Notes: generated by a model not told the origin, from the letters alone. DNA of 34,061 nucleotides from Flavobacteriales bacterium (GCA_023255335.1 JALRIS010000009.1:1-34061), one strand, 5' to 3'; shown: positions 1-10,950, counted from the stretch's first letter. Numbers and translations are program-made.

Positions 1-296
1 TTATATCTGTCTATACCATCAGAATCAGGTATTACTACTTTTCCTGCTTCTTTTTCTAATCGTACCGAACGCCAATAGCTTTTGAACTTTTTGTAAAAGC
101 CTTTTGGCTTAACAATGGTAGTCGATGTGTGAGACTTCAGAAACCTTGTTTTAAGGTCAATTTCTCCTTCCGGGGTGTACAGAAAATACTCGTTGTCTTC
201 CTCCAATTCTAGTATTCCCTTTACCAAATCGCGGCTGTAATTTCCTAAACCAGTGTGATTCAAAAAAAACCGCTTGGCGTCAAATCCAATTTTCAT
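1..296 (-). CDS. Glycosyltransferase (GT4/GT1-like), N-terminal part, truncated by window edge
   Basis: Hand translation from ATG at 296-294: [44 protein letters not shown]...; open to position 1. The G-x-G-x-YS N-terminal pattern is typical of GT4. The start overlaps the aroC stop (ATGA). Not in the ORF track. Confidence 0.75.
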   Translation of the reverse strand, partial: MKIGFDAKRFFLNHTGLGNYSRDLVKGILELEEDNEYFLYTPEGEIDLKTRFLKSHTSTTIVKPKGFYKKFKSYWRSVRLEKEAGKVVIPDSDGIDRY

Positions 297-1369
297 AGTT
301 TAGTTGATTGTTGAAGTTGAAAAAAATCTAACACCGTGAGTGCCGCCATGGCCTCTACGATAGGAACAGCTCTCGGAACCACACATGGATCGTGTCTTCC
401 TTTAAAGTCTAATTCTACTTTTTCGCCTCTTTCGTTCAGGGAATTTTGTTTTTGCATGAGAGTTGCGACAGGTTTAAATGCGACTTTGAATTCCACAGGC
501 ATACCGTTGGAAATACCTCCTTGAATACCGCCCGAATTATTCGATTGAGTGGTGATCTTCCCTTCCGTCTTTTCAAACACATCGTTATGTTCCGACCCTT
601 TCATGGTAGCTGATTGAAAACCGGAGCCATACTCAAATCCTTTTACAGCATTAATAGATAACATTCCTTTGCCCAGCTGAGCGTGTAACTTATCAAAAAC
701 TGGTTCACCTAATCCCGTTGGCAAATTTTCTATTACTCCTGTAACTATTCCGCCAATGGTATCCCCCTGCTTTTTTATGGCAAGAATATAATCCTCCATT
801 TCATTGGCTTTATCCAAATCCGGACATCTTACTTTATTCTTTTCAATGTTCGAAAAATCTAGCTCTTGCCAAGATTTTTCCGTAGAAACATTGCCAACAG
901 CCGAAACGTAGGCATTAATTCTAATCCCTTGATTTTCCAGTATTTGTTTTGCGATAGCTCCAGCAACTACCCGGCAGGCAGTCTCTCGGGCTGAGGCTCT
1001 TCCTCCTCCACGATAATCGCGTATACCGTATTTTTCTTGTGTAGTATAATCGGCATGAGACGGTCTGTAGTTTTCTTTCAAATGAGAGTAATCTTTTGAT
1101 TTACTGTCCTGATTTTGAATAACAAAACCAATGGGAGTCCCTAAGGTTTTTCCCTCAAAAATACCGGAAAGAAACTGAACGGTATCACTTTCTTTCCGTT
1201 GGGTGGTGATGGCTGATTGACCAGGTTTTCGTCTGTCTAATTCATATTGAATTTTATCTAAATCCAATTCAAATCCAGCTGGAACGCCTTCCAATATTCC
1301 GCCAATAGCAACTCCATGAGATTCGCCAAAAGTGGTTAGTTTTAGTATGGCTCCGAAGGTGTTGCCCAT
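293..1369 (-). CDS. aroC: Chorismate synthase
   Basis: [32 protein letters not shown]... and [23 protein letters not shown] motifs of chorismate synthase. Confidence 0.97.
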   Translation of the reverse strand: MGNTFGAILKLTTFGESHGVAIGGILEGVPAGFELDLDKIQYELDRRKPGQSAITTQRKESDTVQFLSGIFEGKTLGTPIGFVIQNQDSKSKDYSHLKENYRPSHADYTTQEKYGIRDYRGGGRASARETACRVVAGAIAKQILENQGIRINAYVSAVGNVSTEKSWQELDFSNIEKNKVRCPDLDKANEMEDYILAIKKQGDTIGGIVTGVIENLPTGLGEPVFDKLHAQLGKGMLSINAVKGFEYGSGFQSATMKGSEHNDVFEKTEGKITTQSNNSGGIQGGISNGMPVEFKVAFKPVATLMQKQNSLNERGEKVELDFKGRHDPCVVPRAVPIVEAMAALTVLDFFQLQQSTKL

Positions 1370-1453
1370 TTTAAAAGTCCTTAGTAGTTAGTAATAAGTC
1401 CTGAGTAATCAATTTTAAAACTAAATACTCAGGACTAAAATCTCGATACTTTT

Positions 1454-2413
1454 TTACCCTTCCTTAGCCGCCAAATATCTTTCGGCATCTAAGGCAGCTT
1501 GGCATCCAGTTCCGGCAGCCGTAATTGCTTGTCGGTAGGTTTTGTCAGCAGCATCACCCGACACAAATACTCCAGGAATATTAGTCAAGGATGTTCCAGG
1601 TTTTTCGTATTTAATGTAGCCCGTTTCGTCTAGGTTAATTTGTCCTTTAAAGATATCGGTATTTGGTTTGTGACCAATGGCTACAAAAAATCCTGTCGCA
1701 GGAATTTCTTTCACTTCTCCAGTTGCATTGTTTTTTACTCTTGCTCCAGTAACACCCATTCCGTCACCCAATACTTCCTCAGTTTCGGTATTGTACAAGA
1801 TTTCGATGTTTGCCGTTTTCTTTACTCTCTCTGCCATTATTTTGGAAGCTCTAAACTCGTCTCTTCTTACGAGCATAGTCACTTTGGTACATAATTTTGA
1901 CAAATAGTGTGCTTCCTCACATGCAGAATCTCCTGCTCCTACGATAATTGTTTCTTGACCTTTATAAAAGAACCCATCACACACAGCACAAGCCGAAACT
2001 CCACCCCCCATTTCTAGGTATTTTTGTTCAGAAGGCAATCCCAAATATTTGGCAGAAGCTCCTGTCGAGATAATTACGGTATCGGCATGGATTTCCTTTT
2101 CCATATTTTCGCCAATCCATACTTTGTGGACTTCACCAGAAAAATCTACTTTGGTAACCCATCCATTTCGTACATCGGTATCAAATCTTTCCGCTTGGGC
2201 TCTCAACTGAACCATCATTTCGGGTCCAGTTACTCCTTCTGGGTAACCCGGAAAATTCTCAACCTCGTTGGTTGTTGTTAACTGACCACCTGGTTGCATA
2301 CCTTCGTACAACACGGGAGCCATGTTGGCTCTTGCTGCATAAATTGCTGCCGTATATCCTGCTGGTCCTGAACCAATTATTAAGCATTTTACTTTTTCTA
2401 TATTTTCTGACAT
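1454..2413 (-). CDS. trxB: Thioredoxin-disulfide reductase
   Basis: GSGPAGYTAAIYAARA FAD motif, CAVCDG redox motif, GDAADKTYRQAITAAGTGCQAA C-terminal motif. Confidence 0.97.
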   Translation of the reverse strand: MSENIEKVKCLIIGSGPAGYTAAIYAARANMAPVLYEGMQPGGQLTTTNEVENFPGYPEGVTGPEMMVQLRAQAERFDTDVRNGWVTKVDFSGEVHKVWIGENMEKEIHADTVIISTGASAKYLGLPSEQKYLEMGGGVSACAVCDGFFYKGQETIIVGAGDSACEEAHYLSKLCTKVTMLVRRDEFRASKIMAERVKKTANIEILYNTETEEVLGDGMGVTGARVKNNATGEVKEIPATGFFVAIGHKPNTDIFKGQINLDETGYIKYEKPGTSLTNIPGVFVSGDAADKTYRQAITAAGTGCQAALDAERYLAAKEG

Positions 2414-2453
2414 GCTAGTTTTATTTGTTATTTAATAGGTTAGTTGATTACCT

Positions 2454-3554
2454 TTGAAAAATCTTACAATTTTACTCAAAAAAATAGGGAACATCAAATC
2501 ACATTACGATTATATTATAGTAGGTCAAGGATTGGCAGGAACAATCCTTCATTTTCACCTTTTGGAAAGGAGCAAACAGGTTTTAGTCATTGACAACAAC
2601 CAAGAAAAAAACTCCTCCTTGGTGGCGGCCGGAATGTACAATCCAATTGTATTTAAGCGTGTAACCAAAGGGTGGAATGTAGATAAATACTCTCCGTATT
2701 TAGGACCTTTTTATGAGAAGATGGAAAAACTGCTCAGTACTCAATTGGATTTTCCGATTAATATTCTTCGATTTTTTAAAAATCTCGAGCAACAGAATGA
2801 TTTTTTTTCGAAAACAGAAGAAGATGGATTTTCTCAATACTTAGTATCACAATCATCTGCTAAGGTAGATCATTTGCCGGTTAAAAACGAGGTTGGGTTT
2901 GGTGAAATTACCAAAACTGGATGGGTTAACACCGTTACCTTGTTGACTAAATACAGAGATTTTCTAATCAAAGAAAATCAATTATTGAATGAAAAATTTG
3001 ACTTTGATCAATTAGTATTTACGGACTATAAAGTGTCGTACAAAGGAATCTCAGCTGAAAAAATCTTTTTTTGCGAGGGGACACAAATGACTCAAAACCC
3101 CTACTTCAACTATTTACCCTTGGTTCCGACAAAAGGAGAATTATTCACGATTAAAGTACCAGGATTGGAAGTAGATAAGATCTTGAACAAAGGGTTCTTT
3201 TGTCTTCCTTTGGGAAATGAATTGTTCAGAGTTGGCGCCACGTACAACTGGAAAGACCTTACCTACGACACAACAGAAGCTGGTAAGAATGAACTCCTCG
3301 AAAAGCTCGAAAGTATATTGACATGCGAATTTGAAATTATAGATCATCAAGCAGGCATAAGACCAACGGTGCGCGACCGAAGACCTCTTGTTGGTTTCCA
3401 CCCAGACTTTCCTAGCCTTGGATTATTTAATGGATTAGGTACAAAAGGAGTGTTGATTGCCCCTTGGCTAGCCAATCACTTTTGCGATGCAATAGAAAGC
3501 AACTCAAATCTGGACAGAGAGTACGATTTGCAAAGAGTTAAGAAAAGAAAATAA
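2454..3554 (+). CDS. FAD-dependent oxidoreductase (DAO/glycine oxidase-like)
   Basis: DYIIVGQGLAGTILHFHLLERSKQVLVIDNN Rossmann motif; HQAGIRPTVRDRRPLVGFHP and NGLGTKGVLIAPWLA C-terminal DAO-type motifs. The true start is uncertain. Confidence 0.85.
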   Translation: MKNLTILLKKIGNIKSHYDYIIVGQGLAGTILHFHLLERSKQVLVIDNNQEKNSSLVAAGMYNPIVFKRVTKGWNVDKYSPYLGPFYEKMEKLLSTQLDFPINILRFFKNLEQQNDFFSKTEEDGFSQYLVSQSSAKVDHLPVKNEVGFGEITKTGWVNTVTLLTKYRDFLIKENQLLNEKFDFDQLVFTDYKVSYKGISAEKIFFCEGTQMTQNPYFNYLPLVPTKGELFTIKVPGLEVDKILNKGFFCLPLGNELFRVGATYNWKDLTYDTTEAGKNELLEKLESILTCEFEIIDHQAGIRPTVRDRRPLVGFHPDFPSLGLFNGLGTKGVLIAPWLANHFCDAIESNSNLDREYDLQRVKKRK

Positions 3555-3582
3555 AAAAGGCTTTCAGAAATTCAAAAAGCCC
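3555..3582 (-). terminator. Probable rho-independent terminator downstream of sppA
   Basis: GGCTTT...AAAGCC stem with a T-run on the minus strand. Confidence 0.5.
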
Positions 3583-3607
3583 TAATTTGTGTGAATGGTG
3601 TTTCGAA

Positions 3608-5401
3608 TTACTTGATCGTAATCAAGTAAGGCAAACGAGCTTGTATTCTGTCTTGCCCTTGAATATTCAATGAGCTAATTTTTCTTAACTGTCCTATAAT
3701 CTCGTTACTGAACGAACCAGGCTGGCTCATCACAACTTGCTCATTTTCATCATTCTCTTGTGCAAGAGCTTTCAATATTTCTTCGGCTGCATCTTTTTTC
3801 TTTTTCGGAATATCCATCACTCTTGGCTCCGAAATATTTGCCAATTCGGCAGCGTAAGCAACTGCCTCCTCAATGCCTCCTATCTCATCTACTAAATTAA
3901 TTGCCAGAGCATCTTTTCCAGACCAAACTCTTCCTTGTCCTATACTATCTACCTTTGATTTTGTCATCTGTCTTCCCTCTGCTACTCTCGTAATAAAATC
4001 ATCATAAATTCGATCCACTTCTTTTTGGATTACAGCATATTCTTCCTCAGAAAGAGGCTTTGTGAAGGACATTATATCTGCGTGTTCGTTTGTCTTAGCT
4101 CGGTCAAAAGTAAGTCCAATTTTGTCATTCAAAAATTCTTGAGCGTTTGGAACAACACCAAAAACTCCAATTGATCCTGTGATTGTGTTTTCTTGAGCAA
4201 AAATTCGATCTGCGTTGCAGGAAATGTAATACCCTCCCGAAGCGGCTAAATCTCCCATAGACACAACTACTTTTTTACCTGATTTTTTGATAAGTTCTAT
4301 TTCTCTCCATATCACATCTGAGGCCAAAGCACTTCCTCCAGGTGAGTTAACTCTGAGCACCACGGCTTTTATTGAATCATTGTTTCTTGCCTTTCTCAAG
4401 TGAGCCACAGTAGTTTCAGAACCTATAATCTCAGCCGTTCCTTTTCCGCTGGCTATTTCTCCGTTTGCATAGACAATAGCAATGTTTTTTACTCCACTGT
4501 TTTTTACTACCAATTTATTCTTCGCATACTCCACATAGTTTATGAGATCCACTGTTTCTACTTTTCTTTTTTTCTCTAAGTTCAACTTTTCACGCAACAA
4601 ATCTTCCACTTCATCTTGATATTTTACAGCCGTAGCTAGTTTATTGTCAACTGCTTGTGTTGGGCTTGAAATAGTCATGTTATCTGCCAAGGAGTTTAAT
4701 TCTTCCTCCGAAATACCTCTTGCCTCACTAATTTCGGTAACCCAATGATTCCAGAAGGAGTACAAATATTTTTCGGTTTGTTCTCGGTTGGCATCACTCA
4801 TTTTTTCGAGAAAAAATGGCTCTACTACACTTTTAAATTTATTGTTACTTCCTCGAATAATTTGCATTTCTACTCCCAATTTATCAAGCATTTGCTTGAA
4901 AAACATTTTTTCGCTGGACAATCCACTCCATTGCAAAGCGCCTTTAGGGTACACATAAATCTCATCCGCCACGGAGGTTAAATAATAACCCGCTTGCGAA
5001 TAGGCTTCTGAGTAAGCAACGATGAATTTTCCTGACTCTTTAAACCTTTCCAATGCATCATGAATTTCCTCGAGAGCTCCCAGCCCGATAGACATAAACG
5101 AAGGCTCGAGATAAATCCCTTTAATTTTATCATCTTCCCTAGCATAATCAATTGACCTCACCACATCATTCAGCCCCAATACATTCACTGCTTTGAAGGA
5201 GGCCGGCTCCAATTCAAAATAACTTGTTTCGCTTATAGGTGTATCGAATTTTAGATGTAATACTGAATTGTTTTTCACAGTAATAGGATCTGGACCAGGA
5301 AACAAGGTAGAACTGATTCCGATTACCAAGAAAAATAAAATTAATCCAAAAACGAGGTAAGCCAATCCAGAGGCTAAAAAATATTTAAAAAACTGCTTCA
5401 T
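3608..5401 (-). CDS. sppA: Signal peptide peptidase SppA, 67K type
   Basis: Two S49 domains; RVNSPGGSALASDVIWREIEL and GDLAASGGYYISCNADRIFAQENTITGSIGVFG motifs; N-terminal TM. Confidence 0.95.
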   Translation of the reverse strand: MKQFFKYFLASGLAYLVFGLILFFLVIGISSTLFPGPDPITVKNNSVLHLKFDTPISETSYFELEPASFKAVNVLGLNDVVRSIDYAREDDKIKGIYLEPSFMSIGLGALEEIHDALERFKESGKFIVAYSEAYSQAGYYLTSVADEIYVYPKGALQWSGLSSEKMFFKQMLDKLGVEMQIIRGSNNKFKSVVEPFFLEKMSDANREQTEKYLYSFWNHWVTEISEARGISEEELNSLADNMTISSPTQAVDNKLATAVKYQDEVEDLLREKLNLEKKRKVETVDLINYVEYAKNKLVVKNSGVKNIAIVYANGEIASGKGTAEIIGSETTVAHLRKARNNDSIKAVVLRVNSPGGSALASDVIWREIELIKKSGKKVVVSMGDLAASGGYYISCNADRIFAQENTITGSIGVFGVVPNAQEFLNDKIGLTFDRAKTNEHADIMSFTKPLSEEEYAVIQKEVDRIYDDFITRVAEGRQMTKSKVDSIGQGRVWSGKDALAINLVDEIGGIEEAVAYAAELANISEPRVMDIPKKKKDAAEEILKALAQENDENEQVVMSQPGSFSNEIIGQLRKISSLNIQGQDRIQARLPYLITIK

Positions 5402-5484
5402 TGCTTAAATTTATTTGATTCCCTCAAAAGTAAGATTCAATTCGTTAATTTTGGAATTAATTACACAAAAGGTATGGATTTATT

Positions 5485-6000
5485 ATGAATGGACATCCAC
5501 AACAACTACTTTTATCGCTTGGAGGGAATGAACCTAACACGGAGAAATGCTTTCGAGATTCTCTGCGCGTGCTATCCTCGAGATTTGGAAATCCTGTTTT
5601 GCTTTCTTCAATTTACGAAACTCAACCATGGGGATTCCAAGCTTCCACGGCTCCTTTTCTAAATCAACTGGTTACGTTTCATACTGAGGAGGAAATTGAG
5701 TCAATCTTGGAATTTACTCAATCGGTAGAGAAAATGAATGGACGAAAATCCAAATCGAGCCAAGGCAAATATGCGAACAGAACCTTAGATATTGACATCT
5801 TGTGTTATGGTACACACGAGGTGGTGACCGAAAATCTCGTTGTTCCTCATAAATTTATGCATGAACGGAACTTTATCCTCGTGCCCTTGAAAGAAATTTT
5901 ACCAAATTTTATTCATCCAACCCTAAAAAAAACATTGAAAGAATTACTTTTGTCGACTAAGGACAACTTAACCGTATCACTTTACAAAAAAACTAAATAA
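5485..6000 (+). CDS. folK: 2-amino-4-hydroxy-6-hydroxymethyldihydropteridine diphosphokinase
   Basis: LLSLGGNEPNTEKCFRDSL, YETQPWGF, NRTLDIDILCYG, VVPHKFMHERNFILVPL HPPK motifs. Confidence 0.95.
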   Translation: MNGHPQQLLLSLGGNEPNTEKCFRDSLRVLSSRFGNPVLLSSIYETQPWGFQASTAPFLNQLVTFHTEEEIESILEFTQSVEKMNGRKSKSSQGKYANRTLDIDILCYGTHEVVTENLVVPHKFMHERNFILVPLKEILPNFIHPTLKKTLKELLLSTKDNLTVSLYKKTK

Positions 6001-6620
6001 TGCTCAAACAATTCACCGTAATTGAAGGAAACATCGGCTCCGGAAAGACTTCATTAAGTAAAATGATTGCGATTGAATTTGAAGCGAACTTAATTTTAGA
6101 AGAATTTGAAGAAAACCCATTTTTGTCGGACTTTTTGGAAGACCAGAAGGTAAATCCACTGGGAGTCGAATTGCAGTTCTTAATCGACAGATTTCACCAA
6201 CTACAATCTCCTACAAACGACAAGAAACCAACGGTTGCCGATTATTTCATCGAAAAAAGCCTTGTGTTTTCTGGAAACAATTTATCAAAAATTGAAAAAA
6301 ATCTCTTTGACAGTTATTACTCCGTACTTTTTGACAAAATCACTAAACCTGATTTGCTCGTTTATTTATCCGTGAATTCGGACCGACTTCTCAAAAACAT
6401 AAAAAAAAGAGGAAGAAAAATTGAGCAGGATCTTACTGCTCGTTACCTTGAAAGCATACATCAATCGTATTTGGAATACCTAAAAAGTAAAACAAACGAA
6501 AGTGTGCTTATCTTGGATGTTTCGGAGTTAGATTTCGTAAAAAACCCCGAAGATTACGCCTTGGTAAAGGATACAATACTCAATTACAACGAAAGAAAAA
6601 CTACCGAAATTATTTTTTAA
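6000..6620 (+). CDS. Deoxynucleoside kinase (dNK family)
   Basis: VIEGNIGSGKTSLSKMIA P-loop, DYFIEKSLVFSGNNL and RGRKIEQDLTARYLESIHQSYLEYL dNK-type motifs. TAATG overlap with folK. Confidence 0.9.
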   Translation: MLKQFTVIEGNIGSGKTSLSKMIAIEFEANLILEEFEENPFLSDFLEDQKVNPLGVELQFLIDRFHQLQSPTNDKKPTVADYFIEKSLVFSGNNLSKIEKNLFDSYYSVLFDKITKPDLLVYLSVNSDRLLKNIKKRGRKIEQDLTARYLESIHQSYLEYLKSKTNESVLILDVSELDFVKNPEDYALVKDTILNYNERKTTEIIF

Positions 6621-6708
6621 CATAAAAATAAGTGAGCTATCCTTATTCAGAGTGCCAAACTATTAGTAAATTTGTGTCAGATTTATTAAACATAACCTAA
6701 CTCATACA

Positions 6709-8406
6709 ATGAAAACAAAAAACTTATACGTAGCAGTTGCTACCCTTATCGCTTCAGCCATTCTTGCTAGTTGTAGTGTACTGAAAGATTTGGAATACGA
6801 AGTAAATCCTAATCCAATAGAGATGCACGGTGATAAAATGACCGTAAATATTGACGGAAAATTTATCGAAAAAGGATTGAACAATAAAGCCTTTGTAACC
6901 TTAACCCCTACTTTGGTAAACGAAGCTGGAGAAGAATTAGAATTTGAACCTAAATCTTTTAAGGGAGAAAAAGCTGCTGGAAATGGTGAGACTGTTGCAA
7001 AAGGTGGACATAGTTTTTCTTACTCAAGCACTAGAGATTACAATCCAGCCTTCGAAAATGCAAAATTAGTTGTGAAATATGTGGCTACAAAAGGAGACAA
7101 AGAAAAGCTAAACGACCGAACTGAATCTATTGCTGATGCCACTGTTGTAACTCCACTTTGGTTGCAAAATGACGACAAAGTTGCTATGGGTGAAGACAAA
7201 TTGGTACGATCTTTTGAAAAAACTACCAAAGCCGTTATCAATTATGATAAAGGAAGATCAGTAGTAAAATACAACGAAAAGAAAGATGCGGACATCATCG
7301 CGATGAAAGATTTTATTTCAGCGGCTAACGAAAACGTAAAATTAATTGTAAACAACATTGAGATTGTATCTTACGCATCTCCGGAAGGTGAAACTGAAAA
7401 GAACTCTAACCTAGCTGCTGACAGAGCAGAATCTGCTAGAGCATTCTTGATGAAAACAAACAAACAGTACAAACTAAACTTGACTGCAGAGCAACTAATC
7501 AAATCACCAAAAGGGGAAGATTGGGATGGTTTGAAAGAATTGATTTCAAAAAGCAATCACGAAGACAAAAACATCATCATTGCTGTAGCAGAAATGGAAA
7601 ACGATGCGGCAAAAAGAGAGCAAGAAATTAAAGCTCTTTCTACAACTTACAAGTTTTTAGAAAAAGACATCTTTCCTCAATTAAGAAGATCACAAATGAT
7701 TGTGAACTACACGGAAAATGGTTTGACAGATGAAGAACTAAAAGCTGCTGTGGCAAACAATCCTCAATCATTGAATGTGGAAGAAATGTTGTTTACAGCA
7801 AACACTTTGATAAGTGATGAAGACACAAAATTAGCTATCTACAGAGAAGTAATTAGAAAAGACGCTAGTGACTGGAGAGGACATACCAATGCTGGAGTTA
7901 TCTTATACAAAAAAGGAAACATCACAGAAGCTAACAACTTGTTTACAAAAGCCTTTAACGCAGAAAAAAATGCTGTAACAAGCAACAACATGGGGGTTGT
8001 AAAAAGACAAGCGGGAGAAATTTCAGAGGCGATGGAATTATTTAACAATGCATCGGCTACGGGAGAAATTGCTTCTTACAACAAAGGATTGATTAATATC
8101 AAAAAAGGAGAATACAGCAATGCCATCTCAAACATGGGGAACGAAAGTACCTTTAACAAAGCATTGGCTCAAGTTTTGAATAAAGATTATACCTCTGCGA
8201 CTTCTACCTTGAACAACTCTTCGGATGCAAGCACAGCAAGAGGAATGTACCTAAAAGCAATTATTGCTGCAAGAAAAGGAAACGAAGCAGCCGTGGTAGC
8301 TAACTTAACTTCTGCGATTGCAAAAGATAGTTCATTAAGAGCAAAAGCGAAAAAAGACAGAGAATTCATCAAATATTTCGAGACTGCTGGTTTTGCAGGA
8401 TTGTAA
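6709..8406 (+). CDS. Lipoprotein with OmpA-like domain and C-terminal TPR repeats
   Basis: Lipobox AILASCS; OmpA-like NIEIVSYASPEGETEKNSNLAADRAESARAFL; later TPR-like helices (TNAGVILYKKGNITEANNLFTKAFN). Confidence 0.75.
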   Translation: MKTKNLYVAVATLIASAILASCSVLKDLEYEVNPNPIEMHGDKMTVNIDGKFIEKGLNNKAFVTLTPTLVNEAGEELEFEPKSFKGEKAAGNGETVAKGGHSFSYSSTRDYNPAFENAKLVVKYVATKGDKEKLNDRTESIADATVVTPLWLQNDDKVAMGEDKLVRSFEKTTKAVINYDKGRSVVKYNEKKDADIIAMKDFISAANENVKLIVNNIEIVSYASPEGETEKNSNLAADRAESARAFLMKTNKQYKLNLTAEQLIKSPKGEDWDGLKELISKSNHEDKNIIIAVAEMENDAAKREQEIKALSTTYKFLEKDIFPQLRRSQMIVNYTENGLTDEELKAAVANNPQSLNVEEMLFTANTLISDEDTKLAIYREVIRKDASDWRGHTNAGVILYKKGNITEANNLFTKAFNAEKNAVTSNNMGVVKRQAGEISEAMELFNNASATGEIASYNKGLINIKKGEYSNAISNMGNESTFNKALAQVLNKDYTSATSTLNNSSDASTARGMYLKAIIAARKGNEAAVVANLTSAIAKDSSLRAKAKKDREFIKYFETAGFAGL

Positions 8407-8428
8407 AATTTGAAAAAATAATTCAGAC

Positions 8429-8463
8429 AAAAACGGTAATCCAATGGGTTACCGTTTTTTTTT
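8429..8463 (+). terminator. Rho-independent terminator
   Basis: AAAACGGTAATCC / GGGTTACCGTTTT stem (12/13 paired) followed by a long T-run. Confidence 0.85.
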
Positions 8464-8506
8464 GTGCATTTTTGTAAGTATCATTTAAACTCTCGTTTAT
8501 TCCTCT

Positions 8507-9187
8507 ATGCAAGTTGATGTAATTATTCCCGCTTTTAACGAACAAAACTCAATAGGCTCTGTAATCAGAGATATCCCCAAAGACTTGGTGAGAGAAATCA
8601 TTGTGGTTGACAACAATTCGAGTGATGAAACCAGCATAAATGCCAAAAATGCGGGTGCCACCGTACTTAAGCAACCTTTGCAAGGATATGGAAATGCCTG
8701 TTTGAAAGGAATTGACTATGCAACAAACAAAGAAGCAAAAGCCGATGTGCTTGTTTTCCTGGATGCTGATTACTCTGATTTTCCGGAAGAGATGAATTTG
8801 TTACTGAACAAAATCTGGAAAGGAGCAGACATGGTTATTGGCAACCGTGTAAAAGAAAAAAGAGAAAATGGCTCTATGACTATTCCGCAGATTTTTGGAA
8901 ATTGGCTGGCTTGTAATTTAATGAAACTCATGTATGGCTATCGATACAGAGATTTGGGACCGTTTCGGGCTATTAAATTTGAGAAACTGACTCAATTAGG
9001 AATGGTAGACCAAACCTACGGCTGGACCGTAGAAATGCAAGTAAAAGCACTCAAAGAAAAATTCAATGTACAGCAGGTAGATGTCAGCTATCGAAAACGA
9101 ATAGGACAATCAAAAATCTCTGGAACCATAAAAGGAAGCATTTTGGCTGGCTACAAAATAATCACCACGATATTTAAATACAAATAA
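8507..9187 (+). CDS. Family 2 glycosyltransferase (polyprenyl-phosphate sugar synthase-like)
   Basis: VDVIIPAFNEQNSIGSVIRDIP, VDNNSSDET, FLDADYSD GT2 motifs. Confidence 0.88.
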   Translation: MQVDVIIPAFNEQNSIGSVIRDIPKDLVREIIVVDNNSSDETSINAKNAGATVLKQPLQGYGNACLKGIDYATNKEAKADVLVFLDADYSDFPEEMNLLLNKIWKGADMVIGNRVKEKRENGSMTIPQIFGNWLACNLMKLMYGYRYRDLGPFRAIKFEKLTQLGMVDQTYGWTVEMQVKALKEKFNVQQVDVSYRKRIGQSKISGTIKGSILAGYKIITTIFKYK

Positions 9188-9189
9188 CT

Positions 9190-10665
9190 ATGAGCATCGC
9201 CCTAATTTTGATCTATAGCCTCTTTTCACTTTTTGTTGTTTTTTACAGTATTGTACAACTCGGGTTGGTTATTTCTTACCTACGAAATCGAAAAAAGGTG
9301 TTGGAAGAGATTTCCCACTATGCTCAGCAGCCCTACTTTCCTCATGTAACTGTCCAACTCCCTGTGTACAACGAAATGTATGTGATAGAAAGACTGATAG
9401 AGGCCGTGGCCAATTTCAATTATCCCACAGATAAACTAGAAATACAAGTGCTGGATGACTCCACTGACGAGACTGTGCAAATAATTGCCCGAAAAGTAAA
9501 AGAACTAAGAGCCGCAGGACTTGATATATCTCAAGTCATTCGTCCCGAACGAAAAGGATTCAAAGCGGGAGCTTTAGACTTTGGTATGAACACATGCAAA
9601 GGAGAATACATTGCGATATTTGATGCCGATTTTGTGCCGACTCCCAATTTTTTGCTCGATACAATCCCCTACTTTCAGGACGAACAGATTGGCGTAGTCC
9701 AAACCAGGTGGGAACATATCAATAAAGAATATTCGCTACTTACACGTTTGCAGGCTTTTGCCTTGGATGCACACTTTAGTGTAGAACAAGGTGGAAGAAA
9801 TTTTGCCGGACACTTTATTAATTTTAACGGAACAGCAGGCGTTTGGAGGAAACAAGCTATCATTGACGGTGGAGGTTGGAAAGCTGATACACTTACTGAA
9901 GACCTAGATTTGAGTTATCGTGCCCAGCTCAAGGGTTGGAAATTTATTTTCAAAGAGGAGATTGGCGCTCCCGCTGAACTACCCGCAGAAATGAATTCCC
10001 TAAAAGCCCAACAGTATAGATGGACAAAAGGAGCCGCAGAATGTACCGTAAAAAACTTAAGGAAAGTTGTCAAACATAAAAACTACTCTTTTTGGACAAA
10101 AATTAACGCAATTTTTCACTTAATGAATAGCTTTTTATTCATTGCTATTTTCAGTATTGCAATGCTTAGTCTTCCTTTGTTTATTTTGAAACAATCTCAT
10201 ACTGAGTTACAACCATTTTTCAAATTGGCCACTATCTCACTATTCAGTTTTGCGGTAATTGGCGTTCTTTACTTCACCTCTTTTGCCAAGAGTTACACCA
10301 ACAAAGGAATTGCATTCTTACATTTCTTGTATTATTTCCCTCTATTTCTGAGTTTTTCGATGGGGCTTTCTCTTCATAATTCTCTGGCAGTACTCGAAGG
10401 ATATGCCGGCAAAAAATCTCCTTTTGTGAGAACCCCGAAGTTTTCCTTGACCGACAAAACAGGAAATTGGAAAGGTAAAAGTTACAGCAAAATAAAAGTA
10501 AACTGGGTGACATTGTTTGAGGGACTTTTTGCTCTCTATTTTGCCTTAGGCGTCTATCTGTGCTTTGTGTGGAATGATTACGGCATACTTCCCCTATTTG
10601 CCATGCTTACGCTCGGATTTGGGGTAATTGCGGGGTATTCGCTCAAGCATTCTATGGCGAGGTGA
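9190..10665 (+). CDS. Membrane family 2 glycosyltransferase, cellulose-synthase-like (processive motif)
   Basis: VTVQLPVYNE, DDSTDETV, DADF, TEDLDLSYR, QQYRWTKG (D, DxD, TED, QxxRW); N- and C-terminal hydrophobic helices. Confidence 0.88.
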   Translation: MSIALILIYSLFSLFVVFYSIVQLGLVISYLRNRKKVLEEISHYAQQPYFPHVTVQLPVYNEMYVIERLIEAVANFNYPTDKLEIQVLDDSTDETVQIIARKVKELRAAGLDISQVIRPERKGFKAGALDFGMNTCKGEYIAIFDADFVPTPNFLLDTIPYFQDEQIGVVQTRWEHINKEYSLLTRLQAFALDAHFSVEQGGRNFAGHFINFNGTAGVWRKQAIIDGGGWKADTLTEDLDLSYRAQLKGWKFIFKEEIGAPAELPAEMNSLKAQQYRWTKGAAECTVKNLRKVVKHKNYSFWTKINAIFHLMNSFLFIAIFSIAMLSLPLFILKQSHTELQPFFKLATISLFSFAVIGVLYFTSFAKSYTNKGIAFLHFLYYFPLFLSFSMGLSLHNSLAVLEGYAGKKSPFVRTPKFSLTDKTGNWKGKSYSKIKVNWVTLFEGLFALYFALGVYLCFVWNDYGILPLFAMLTLGFGVIAGYSLKHSMAR

Positions 10666-10919
10666 AGAGTGGTTACAATTTTTAAACTAACTACCCTGTA
10701 CTTCTTCACCTGATACAACATATATCGTTTAACTCGTTTCAAAATATTGTTGGATAGAAAAAAATAATTAAAGAGCTCTTTTAGGTTAATGTCTCTCAAA
10801 AGATTGCTTCATTTCTGCTGTTTACTCTCATTAAACTCTGAAGCGCAACTGGAGCTCTTTTTATTATTTTTTCCCTTTTCCGCGATTCTGTGCCCATCAG
10901 TTCAATCTCTCCCCTTTGA

Positions 10920-10950
10920 TTGGAATCGAAAAGAATTCTCCCTAACTTTG
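10920..10950 (+). promoter_or_regulatory. Bacteroidota-type promoter upstream of ccmB (TTG-N20-TAACTTTG)
   Basis: TTG at 10920-10922, TAACTTTG at 10943-10950; fits the TTG/TAnnTTTG -33/-7 consensus of Bacteroidota. Confidence 0.55.

Noticed and set aside
5446-5453. TAATTTTG as a -7 element for folK
   Set aside because: No TTG at suitable spacing upstream; one short AT-rich match in a low-GC genome is not enough.
10661-10710. Imperfect inverted repeat GGTGAAGA...TCTTCACC after the GT2 gene
   Set aside because: Long loop, bulges and no T-run; could be a weak terminator but cannot be supported.
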